DNA of 5,468 bases from Acidimicrobiaceae bacterium (GTDB lineage Bacteria > Actinomycetota > Acidimicrobiia > Acidimicrobiales > Salinilacustritrichaceae), in assembly GCA_003476595.1 (NCBI GenBank), contig DMTU01000198.1, positions 23,485-28,952 on the forward strand, in the 5' to 3' direction. The notes below the pieces were generated by a model. The model was not told the DNA's origin. It did no database searches and worked only from the letters and a program-made list of their open reading frames with translations. The translations under genes and the position numbers were made by a program. Numbering within the stretch: the stretch's first letter is position 1; each line of letters begins with the position of its first letter. Shown here in pieces: positions 1 to 5,468 of this stretch.

Positions 1-74
1 GAGCGGCCGGCGGCTCCGTAGAAGCGGTCGCAGGCGTCCATCGACTCCCTACATGCGTTCTCCCGGACGTCCAT
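1..74 (-). CDS. Start of an unidentified protein (partial, runs off the window)
   Basis: Unrecognised gene fragment; only about 24 codons are visible. It lies downstream of the selenoprotein gene on the same strand, in a different frame. The minus frame here has strongly G/C-rich third positions and gives a plausible peptide beginning MDVRENACRESMDACDRFYG. Two in-frame ATGs are candidates. One is at 74, with no good ribosome-binding site. The other is at 41, preceded by AGGGAG but with a short spacer. Oddly, the coding-like character of this frame extends upstream to about position 138, overlapping the end of the selenoprotein gene, although no ATG, GTG or TTG occurs in that stretch back to the in-frame stop at 207-209. 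The segment around DRFYGAAGR faintly resembles the first helix of SnoaL/NTF2-like proteins, but this is too short to call. It is probably transcribed with the selenoprotein gene. Confidence 0.35.
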   Translation of the reverse strand, partial: MDVRENACRESMDACDRFYGAAGR

Positions 75-129
75 GCGGACGCCAGCGTGGTCTCGGAGCC
101 GGTCGATGAGCTCGTCGCCCGAGGTCGCG

Positions 130-1284
130 TCAGCGATGACCGGGCGCCATGTAGAACCACATCGGGAACGGCGCCTCCTGGTCCTGCAGCGCCTTCCGTG
201 CGGCCATCAGGGTCTTGCCGCCTTCGGTCTGCTCGTGGAACCACGCCTCGGCAGCCCGGCCGGCGGGCGGCGGTCCGTCGACGAGCTCGAGACCCGCCTC
301 CTCGTAGTAGGAGCGGATGTCGTGGCAGATGCCGATGACGTTGCGGTCGGGCAGCGGCGTCTCCTTCCAGGAAGCGCCTTCGGCCCACTGGTGCAGGATG
401 CCGAGCACCTCCGGCACCTGATCCGCGGTGATCGTGCGACCAACCGAGGTCGCGCCCCGCTTGGCCACGGCACGGTCGTAGGCGGCGCGCAGGCCTTGGG
501 CCTCGTCGACGGCCGGCGGCAGGTCCGGGTCGTACCGGGGTGGGAGCGAACACGCCATCGGCGTCTCGTCGGACTCGATGGTCTCGGGGTGGTCGACGAT
601 GGTCGGCTCGTCGGCGTCGAACAGAGCGAAGGCGCGCTCGAGGACGCCTCGCTGGAACTCGGCGTCGCCGGGCTTGCCGAGCGGCCGTCCGAGCGGGAAC
701 TCGCAGTGGAGCACCCGCGGTGGCTGCATGCGCTCGACGACCGAGCGGTTGGACCCGAGCACGATGGTGGCCAGGCCGGCTTCTTCGAAGACGTGGGCGA
801 GCGTACTCACGGTACGCGTGCAGAGCGGTCAGACCGGGGTGAGCACCACGACGTCGACACCTGCCGACAGCAGCTTCTGCGCACACGCCGGGCCGGTGTC
901 CAGGCGGATCTCCGAGACGGTGTCGGGCTGGTTGCCGGCGAACGCGTAGTGCGTGTCGGCGACCGCACCGATGACGCCATCGGCGGCGAGCTCCTCGAGG
1001 CGATCGATGGGGTACACCACGTTGAGGTCGAGCTGGAACCCGCTCCGGTCGAAGTTCGGGCTCCAGTGCCCCAGCACCAGGTCGCGATCAGCACGGTCGA
1101 TGTCCCGGAAGCCGACGTCGCCGGGGCTGAAGCCCTCCTGGTCCGGACGGTGCAGCGCTGCCGAGGTGACGATCGCGACCGTGCACTCCTCCAGCGGCTT
1201 CTGCGGCTTCGTGAAGGCAGTGGTCTCGAACTCCGGAACGGGGAGCTGCTCCCCGAACGCTCTCATGGCGGCGTCGCCGGACAT
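130..1284 (-). CDS. GrdB-like glycine/sarcosine/betaine reductase-family selenoprotein, with in-frame UGA as selenocysteine
   Basis: Predicted selenoprotein of 384 residues related to the substrate-binding B subunit (GrdB) of glycine/sarcosine/betaine reductases. Two open stretches (1284 to 832 and 828 to 130) are in the same frame and separated by one TGA at 829-831. Reading it as selenocysteine gives TPV-U-PLC-TRTVSTLAHVF, a U-x-x-C redox motif with Sec152 and Cys155. Family-like segments lie on both sides. Upstream are AIVTSAALHRP (about 37-47), HWSPNFDRSGFQLDLNVVYP (about 73-92) and GAVADTHY. Downstream are AHVFEEAGL and FPLGRPLG. The C-terminus (PMWFYMAPGHR) looks natural. In anaerobic clostridia GrdB acts with GrdA and GrdE to cleave C-N bonds; none of those partners is visible here. 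Stand-alone homologues are, as far as I recall, uncharacterised, so the substrate is unknown. The ATG at 1284 is preferred over the GTG at 1290 because GAGAGG sits 5 nt before the ATG and overlaps the GTG. It is divergent from the sulfatase gene. Alternative: a pseudogene with a nonsense mutation, unlikely given the exact motif position and the downstream hairpin. Confidence 0.88.
801..817 (-). promoter_or_regulatory. Bacterial SECIS-like stem-loop just after the UGA
   Basis: On the mRNA, GCGUAC (817-812), loop CGUGA (811-807) and GUACGC (806-801) form a perfect 6-bp stem with a 5-nt loop, 17 nt in all. It begins 11 nt after the UGA. From general knowledge of the E. coli fdhF element, the SelB-binding upper hairpin is about 17 nt, lies about 11 nt from the UGA and has a GU-containing apical loop; this hairpin matches in size, distance and loop content. 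It lies within codons for the conserved C-T-R-T-V-S-T segment, so it is constrained by both protein and RNA. I see no convincing lower stem extension. Confidence 0.7.
829..831 (-). other. Recoded UGA (selenocysteine 152) in the GrdB-like gene
   Basis: The minus strand reads GTC TGA CCG CTC TGC, so the UGA falls four codons before a conserved Cys codon and forms U-x-x-C. Homologues of this family carry Sec or Cys at this redox site. The frame is unbroken on both sides and codon bias is the same before and after the UGA. Insertion of Sec needs SelA, SelB, SelC and SelD, which must be encoded elsewhere in the genome. Confidence 0.85.
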
Positions 1285-1289
1285 GTGCA

Positions 1290-1295
1290 CCTCTC
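1290..1295 (-). promoter_or_regulatory. Ribosome-binding site of the selenoprotein gene
   Basis: GAGAGG on the minus strand ends 5 nt before the ATG at 1284. It overlaps the alternative upstream GTG (1290-1288), so it argues for the ATG as the true start. Confidence 0.6.
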
Positions 1296-1306
1296 GATCT
1301 CGTCAA

Positions 1307-1325
1307 GTGCCAGGTGGACTGGCAC
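1307..1325. repeat. Perfect 7-5-7 inverted repeat in the divergent promoter region (candidate operator)
   Basis: GTGCCAG, spacer GTGGA, CTGGCAC: both 7-bp arms match perfectly around a 5-bp spacer. The repeat lies 23-41 bp upstream of the selenoprotein ATG and overlaps the proposed minus-strand -10 element and start-point region, a typical repressor operator position. It could instead be an RNA hairpin in the selenoprotein leader. No regulator gene is visible in the window. Confidence 0.45.
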
Positions 1326-1353
1326 CGTACGGGACGCAGTATCGCTGTGACAA
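1324..1353 (-). promoter_or_regulatory. Candidate sigma70-type promoter for the selenoprotein gene
   Basis: On the minus strand TTGTCA (1353-1348; 5 of 6 to TTGACA) is followed after 18 bp by TACGGT (1329-1324), which fits the loose TAnnnT -10 pattern of high-GC actinobacteria. Transcription would start inside the 7-5-7 palindrome and leave a leader of about 30 nt before the ATG. This is pattern-based only; I found no equally good promoter for the sulfatase on the plus strand. Confidence 0.35.
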
Positions 1354-1402
1354 CTGGCAGAAGTTCACGGCGTCGCCTAGGTTCCGCTCGAACGAGGAAG
1401 CC

Positions 1403-1409
1403 GAGGGGG
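1403..1409 (+). promoter_or_regulatory. Ribosome-binding site of the sulfatase gene
   Basis: GAGGGGG lies 7 nt upstream of the ATG at 1417 and supports that start over internal ATGs. The protein homology (the N-terminal metal-binding YDDLG segment near residue 44) also fits this start. Confidence 0.6.
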
Positions 1410-1416
1410 CGCTGAC

Positions 1417-3693
1417 ATGAGCAACGAGATCCCGGGGCGGGAGTGGTTCCAGGGCACCATCGGCCAGACGCTGGCCGATTCCGAGCCGCACTTCCGACCC
1501 AACCCGCATCCCGGCGAGGGTGCGCCGAACGTGTTGGTGATCCTCTACGACGACCTCGGCTTCGGCCACCTCAACTGCTTCGGCTCGACGCTGCACACCC
1601 CCAACGCCGATCGGCTCGCCGCCGGTGGCGTGCGGTTCACGAACTTCCACGTGACGCCGGTGTGCTCCCCCACCCGGGCCTGTCTGCTCACCGGCCGGAA
1701 CCACCACACGGTCGGCATGCGCGCCGTGTCGAACATGCAGTCCGGGTTCCCGTCGGCAGTTGCCGAGGTGTCCCGCAACGCCGGCATGATCGGCGAGGTG
1801 CTGCAGCAGGAGGGCTACGGCACCTGGGCCGTGGGCAAGTGGCACCTGACCAACATGGAGGAGACCTCCGCTGCCGGGCCGTTCCACCAGTGGCCCACCC
1901 AGCGCGGGTTCGACCGGTACTACGGGTTCCTGCAGGGCGAGACCGACCAGTTCCACCCCGAGCTCACCTACGACCAGCACCACGTCACCCCGCCGGCCAC
2001 GCCCGAGGAGGGCTACCACGTCTCCGAGGACCTGGTCGACCACGCCATCGGGTTCATCCGCGACTCCAAGTCGGTGCGGCCCGACCGTCCGTTCTTCGGC
2101 TACGTCGCCTTCGGTGCCACGCACGCGCCACACCACGCACCACCCGAGTACCTGGAGAAGTACCGCGGCGCCTTCGACGAGGGCTGGGACGTGTTCCGAC
2201 AGCGCTGGTACGAGCGCCAGCTCGAGATGGGCATCATCCCCGAGGGCACGCAGCTCGCACCCCGCAACGACGGCGTCAACGCCTGGGACGACCTCTCCGA
2301 CAACGAGCGCAAGCTGTTCGCCCGGATGCAGGAGGCCTTCGCCGCGTTCCTCGACCACACCGACGCCCAGATCGGCCGGCTGCTCGACACCCTCGAGGAG
2401 ATGGGCGAGCTCGACAACACCTTGGTGCTCCTCACCTCCGACAACGGCGCCTCCCAGGAGGGCGGCCCGAACGGACAGATCCACGAGATGCTGTTCTTCA
2501 ACATGCGCTTCGACTCGGCCGACGAGATGATCGCCCACATCGACGACATCGGCACGCCGAACGCGCACAACAACTACCCGTGGGGCTGGAGCCAGGCGGG
2601 CAACACGCCCAACAAGTGGTACAAGCAGAACACCCATGCCGGCGGCGTGCGGTCGCCGCTCATCGTCCACTGGCCCGACAAGGTCTCCGATGCCGGCGGC
2701 CTTCGCCACCAGTTCCACCACGTCATCGACCTCGCCCCCACCATCTACGAGGCCATCGGCATCACGCCGCCCGATCAGCTCAACGGCCTCGAGCAGATCC
2801 CCATCGCCGGCACACCGCTGCTCTACGCCATCGACGAGCCCGATGCGCCCAGCACCCGCAGGGTGCAGTACTTCGAGATGATGGGCATGCGCGCCATCGT
2901 CGAGGACGGCTGGAAGGCCGTCACCCGTCGCAACCCGCTCGACGGATCGGGCACCGACGACTGGGAGCTCTACTACCTGCCCGAGGACTTCTCCGAGTGC
3001 AACGACCTCGCCACGGCTGAACCCGACAAGCTGGCTCACCTCATCGAGCTGTGGTGGTTCGAAGTGGGGCGCTACGGCGGGCTGCCCTTCGACGAGCGGA
3101 CCATGGAGCTGTTCCGCACGCCGCGCCAACCGCACACGCCCCACGCCTCGGGTCGGTACCGCTACGTGCCACCGGTCAGCCACATCCCCGCCGGCGCCGA
3201 CCCCGCGTTGGCTGGTCGATCGTGGACGATGACGGCCCGGGTGACCCGAGCACCGGGCCAGGACGGCATCCTCTTCACGTCTGGCACGCAGAACTCGGGA
3301 CTCACGTTCTTCGTGAAGGACGACCGCCTGTGGTTCGACTACAACGCGTTCGGCGATCACACGGTGGTGACCTCGGAGGTCACCATCCCGGCCGATGCCA
3401 GGGAGCTCACCGCCCGGCTCGAGCGGACCGGCCGCACCGGCGTGATCGAGCTTCGCATCGACGGTGACCCCTGCGGCAGCGCCGACATCCCCTGGCTCAT
3501 GCGCATGTCCAGCTCGACCGGGTCCGACGTCGGGCACGGCACCGAGACCGCCGTCAGCCGCGAGTACACCGGCCGCTTCCCCTTCGCCGGCACCCTGCAC
3601 GAGCTCGTGATCGACCTCGACCCCACCCGCTCCGAGCGCGAACGCCAGGAGCAAGCCCAAGCCCAGTTCGACTCGGAGATGACCAGGCAATGA
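1417..3693 (+). CDS. Type I (formylglycine-dependent) sulfatase, arylsulfatase-like, 758 aa
   Basis: Hydrolyses sulfate esters to free sulfate and an alcohol or phenol; the natural substrate cannot be told. The alkaline-phosphatase-fold core covers about residues 36-560. Visible active-site features are the metal ligands D45-D46 in YDDLGFG, the signature C83[11 protein letters not shown]94 whose Cys is converted to formylglycine, K141/H143 in GKWHL, H236 in ATHAPH, metal-binding D342-N343 in SDNG, and K403 in the YKQNTHAGG segment. All expected catalytic residues are present. Residues about 590-735 form an extra C-terminal beta-rich region, probably a concanavalin-like sandwich, as seen in the long (~780 aa) sulfatases of mycobacteria and relatives. 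There is no signal peptide or membrane segment, so the enzyme is probably cytosolic. Maturation needs a formylglycine-generating enzyme, not encoded here. The stop overlaps the next start (ATGA), which indicates an operon. Long antisense frames opposite this gene are codon-bias artefacts. Confidence 0.95.
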   Translation: MSNEIPGREWFQGTIGQTLADSEPHFRPNPHPGEGAPNVLVILYDDLGFGHLNCFGSTLHTPNADRLAAGGVRFTNFHVTPVCSPTRACLLTGRNHHTVGMRAVSNMQSGFPSAVAEVSRNAGMIGEVLQQEGYGTWAVGKWHLTNMEETSAAGPFHQWPTQRGFDRYYGFLQGETDQFHPELTYDQHHVTPPATPEEGYHVSEDLVDHAIGFIRDSKSVRPDRPFFGYVAFGATHAPHHAPPEYLEKYRGAFDEGWDVFRQRWYERQLEMGIIPEGTQLAPRNDGVNAWDDLSDNERKLFARMQEAFAAFLDHTDAQIGRLLDTLEEMGELDNTLVLLTSDNGASQEGGPNGQIHEMLFFNMRFDSADEMIAHIDDIGTPNAHNNYPWGWSQAGNTPNKWYKQNTHAGGVRSPLIVHWPDKVSDAGGLRHQFHHVIDLAPTIYEAIGITPPDQLNGLEQIPIAGTPLLYAIDEPDAPSTRRVQYFEMMGMRAIVEDGWKAVTRRNPLDGSGTDDWELYYLPEDFSECNDLATAEPDKLAHLIELWWFEVGRYGGLPFDERTMELFRTPRQPHTPHASGRYRYVPPVSHIPAGADPALAGRSWTMTARVTRAPGQDGILFTSGTQNSGLTFFVKDDRLWFDYNAFGDHTVVTSEVTIPADARELTARLERTGRTGVIELRIDGDPCGSADIPWLMRMSSSTGSDVGHGTETAVSREYTGRFPFAGTLHELVIDLDPTRSERERQEQAQAQFDSEMTRQ

Positions 3694-4412
3694 GCGACCC
3701 CATCCGCCACGACTACGGCAGGCCGAACTTCGACTACATCAGCACCTGGTTCGACCGCGAGGACGACGGACCGTTCTGGGCCCTCAACCTCATGAAGTAC
3801 CGCGAGCGCGCCGTCGCCGCCGACGGCACCGTCCAGGACCGCTCGGGCCTGGAGGCCGACAACGAGTACAACCCGAGCGCCCAGATCGAGGCGGTGGGCG
3901 GCCGCATGGTGCTCGTCGCGCCGGTCGAGCACCAGCTGCGCGGCGACGACGTCGTGTGGGACCGCATCGCCATCGTCTTGTACCCCACCCGGATGTCGTT
4001 CATCGAGATGTCGAACCGCGACGACTTCAAGGAGAAGCACGAGCACAAGAACGCCGGCATGGAGCGCACGATCGTCGTCGCGTCCATGCCCCGGGGCGGT
4101 GACCCGGCGCCCGCCGACGTGTCGTCGGCCGCGGGCACCGGCGACCGACTGCTCCTCCAGGTGGTCACCGACGCCGAGGCGCCCGACCTGGCCGACGACA
4201 TCGACGCCACCCGGATCGGACGCTTCACCGTCGAGGGCAACATCTTCGGCGACGAGCGCCAGTGGGCCGAGGCCCGCTGGGATCGCATCAGCGCCGAGAC
4301 GGCTGCCTCGCTCGCGGCCCAGGAAGCCGTACACGATCCGAACGCCTACGCCCTCGTGCTCATCCCACACATCGACACGCTCGCCGAGTCGGCGGTGACC
4401 CCACTCCCCTGA
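3690..4412 (+). CDS. Two-domain dimeric alpha/beta-barrel (DUF1330-like) protein, 240 aa
   Basis: Function unknown. Residues about 27-132 look like a DUF1330/EthD-type ferredoxin-like barrel domain: a first strand FWALNLMKYRERA, then a strand around MVLVAPVE (73-80), then WDRIAIVLYPTRMSFIEM (90-107) and a closing HKNAGMERTIVVA strand. After a Gly/Pro/Ala-rich linker (about 133-150), residues 151-229 appear to be a second, more diverged copy, with strands at RLLLQVV and AYALVLIPHI. Small proteins of this fold are often monooxygenase, dehalogenase or isomerase-like helpers that bind hydrophobic or aromatic ligands, but I see no diagnostic catalytic residue set. The ATG overlaps the sulfatase stop by four bases, so translation is probably coupled and the two proteins likely act in one pathway. 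No signal peptide. The family assignment rests on pattern recall, not on a search. Confidence 0.85.
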   Translation: MSDPIRHDYGRPNFDYISTWFDREDDGPFWALNLMKYRERAVAADGTVQDRSGLEADNEYNPSAQIEAVGGRMVLVAPVEHQLRGDDVVWDRIAIVLYPTRMSFIEMSNRDDFKEKHEHKNAGMERTIVVASMPRGGDPAPADVSSAAGTGDRLLLQVVTDAEAPDLADDIDATRIGRFTVEGNIFGDERQWAEARWDRISAETAASLAAQEAVHDPNAYALVLIPHIDTLAESAVTPLP

Positions 4413-4423
4413 CGCGCACGAGC

Positions 4424-4440
4424 ACCGCCGAACCGGCGGT
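4424..4440. terminator. Short GC hairpin in the convergent gap, possible bidirectional terminator
   Basis: ACCGCCG, loop AAC, CGGCGGT: a perfect 7-bp stem with a 3-nt loop fills most of the 28-bp gap between the barrel-protein stop (4412) and the convergent LLM stop (4441). There is no U-tract on either strand, so it is at best a U-less actinobacterial-type terminator or transcript-end hairpin. Confidence 0.45.
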
Positions 4441-5468
4441 TCACTGCACCCACGTCTTGATCTTCTCGATGGTGCCGAGCGGATCGGGTCCGTGCGGGGT
4501 CACGTTGAGGTAGGTGACGCCGACGTCCTTGAACACCTGGAGACGCTCGCGCACGTAGCCCTCGTCGCCGATGAGCGAGCTCAGGTCGATGTACTCGTCG
4601 GGGACGGCGGCGAAGGCCTCGGCACGCTTGCCCGACAGGAACAGGTCCTGGATCTCCTCGGCTTCCTGCTCCCAGCCGTACCGCTTGGACAGGTCGTTGT
4701 AGAAGTTCTTCGACTTCGCACCCATGCCACCGACGTAGAAGCCGATCAGGCCCCGAGCCGCGTCCCGAGCCTCCTGGATGTGCGGCCCGTCGCCCAGCGC
4801 CACGGTGCCACCGGCGATGATCTCGAGCGGCGGACGGTTGGGCTCGCGCTTCGCCTTGCCTGCGGCCAGCGCGTCGCCCCACACCTGCTCGAAGCGGTCG
4901 GGCACGAAGTGGATCGTCTGCCAGATGTCGGCCACCTCGGCGGTGAGCTCGACGTTCTTGGGACCGATCGAAGCGAGCGAGATCGGGATGTCCTGGCCTG
5001 GCGGGCGGTTCATGAACTTGAGCGGCTTGCCCAGCCCGGTCCCGCCCTCGGGCAGGGGAAGGCTGTAGGTGCGGCCGTCGTGGGAGACCTTCTCGCCGCT
5101 CCAGACCTTGCGGCAGATGTCGATGGTGTCGCGCGTGCGGGCCAGGGGCTTCTCGAACGGCACGCCGTGCCACCCCTCGATCACCTGCGGACCGGAGGAG
5201 CCGAGGCCGAGCACGAACCGCCCGCCGGAGAGCGCGTTGAGCGTCGCCGCGGTCTGGGCGATGAGGGCCGGGCTTCGGGAGTACAACGGGATGATCCCGG
5301 TCATGAGCTGCACCGACTCGGTCTGGCCTGCGAGGAACCCGAGGGTGGACACGAGGTCGTAGCCGTAGATCTCCGCCCCCCACAGCAGATCGACACCGGC
5401 CGACTCGAGGTCGCGAGCCTGGGCGGCCAGCTTCTGCGGGGCACCGTTGAATCCGATGGTCGTGCTGA
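4441..5468 (-). CDS. Luciferase-like (LLM class) F420-dependent oxidoreductase, N-terminus cut by the window edge
   Basis: Probable cytosolic flavin/F420-dependent oxidoreductase of the luciferase-like monooxygenase TIM-barrel superfamily, resembling the Rv3520c-type group; the substrate is unknown. 341 residues are visible up to the TGA at 4441-4443. The reading frame is open to the window edge and the first bases are not a start codon, so a few N-terminal residues are missing. The usual family length is roughly 340-350. Visible features are the N-terminal strand IGFNGAP followed by a helix and AGVDLLWGAEIYG, the characteristic LSGGRFVLGLGSSGPQVIEG segment with GWHG (about 79-101), PLARTRDTIDICRKVW, the IPISLASIGPKNVELTAEVAD cofactor-side segment, and a final barrel strand GVTYLNVTP. 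A shorter GTG start at 5352 would delete the first beta-alpha unit, so it is rejected. The gene converges on the sulfatase operon. F420 rather than FMN use is inferred from the subfamily and the likely actinobacterial host. Confidence 0.93.
   Translation of the reverse strand, partial: STTIGFNGAPQKLAAQARDLESAGVDLLWGAEIYGYDLVSTLGFLAGQTESVQLMTGIIPLYSRSPALIAQTAATLNALSGGRFVLGLGSSGPQVIEGWHGVPFEKPLARTRDTIDICRKVWSGEKVSHDGRTYSLPLPEGGTGLGKPLKFMNRPPGQDIPISLASIGPKNVELTAEVADIWQTIHFVPDRFEQVWGDALAAGKAKREPNRPPLEIIAGGTVALGDGPHIQEARDAARGLIGFYVGGMGAKSKNFYNDLSKRYGWEQEAEEIQDLFLSGKRAEAFAAVPDEYIDLSSLIGDEGYVRERLQVFKDVGVTYLNVTPHGPDPLGTIEKIKTWVQ

Noticed and set aside
130..132. Second TGA, at the end of the selenoprotein gene, read as another Sec codon
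   Set aside because: No conserved motif or Cys follows, the continuing frame loses codon bias and soon meets TAG, and the C-terminus at 130 fits the family length.
829..1290. Two separate genes (1290-829 and 810-130) instead of one selenoprotein
   Set aside because: Both are in the same frame. The second would start at a GTG inside the conserved motif region without a ribosome-binding site, and each alone is half of one protein family.
1315..1345. Plus-strand promoter for the sulfatase (TGGACT ... TATCGC)
   Set aside because: Poor -35, 19-bp spacer and a -10 lacking the final T; too weak to annotate.
73..1350. 425-codon plus-strand open frame opposite the selenoprotein gene
   Set aside because: Antisense shadow of the same kind. 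The length comes from codon bias, and the minus strand carries the recognisable family.
1303..3690. 795-codon minus-strand open frame opposite the sulfatase
   Set aside because: It is the mirror of a high-GC gene with G/C third positions. The peptide is a Val/Gly/Leu/Glu/Arg-rich composition artefact with no recognisable motif, while the plus strand encodes a full sulfatase.
4346..5383. 345-codon minus-strand frame overlapping the LLM gene
   Set aside because: Arg/Pro/Ala-rich shifted-frame shadow. The LLM frame holds the conserved motifs.

Overview
The window is dense, high-GC coding DNA with strong G/C preference at third codon positions. It looks like the chromosome of a high-GC actinobacterium. 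The F420-type luciferase-like oxidoreductase and a sulfatase of the type common in mycobacteria and relatives support this; an acidimicrobial lineage is possible, but that is a guess. There are no RNA genes, insertion sequences, CRISPR arrays or phage genes.

Layout. (1) The first ~130 bases hold the start of an unidentified minus-strand gene that leaves the window. (2) Positions 130-1284 (minus) hold one gene that a standard gene caller would split in two. A TGA at 829-831 lies in frame between two halves of a GrdB-like reductase, exactly where this family carries selenocysteine in a U-x-x-C motif. A perfect 6-bp stem with a 5-nt loop begins 11 nt after the TGA, as expected for a bacterial SECIS element. 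(3) A 132-bp divergent intergenic region (1285-1416) carries a plausible minus-strand promoter, a perfect 7+5+7 palindrome and ribosome-binding sites for both flanking genes. (4) A full-length type I sulfatase with its formylglycine motif (1417-3693, plus) overlaps by four bases (ATGA) a two-domain dimeric alpha/beta-barrel (DUF1330-like) protein (3690-4412, plus). (5) A short convergent gap with a GC hairpin separates this pair from a luciferase-like (LLM) F420-dependent oxidoreductase (4441 to beyond the window end, minus), which lacks only its first few residues.

Working together (inference): the sulfatase and the barrel protein are almost certainly co-transcribed and translationally coupled. 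The divergent selenoprotein and the convergent LLM enzyme fit a small accessory catabolic neighbourhood, in which a sulfate ester is hydrolysed and the organic product is processed by redox enzymes. The substrate cannot be read from the sequence. The most notable item is the selenoprotein.
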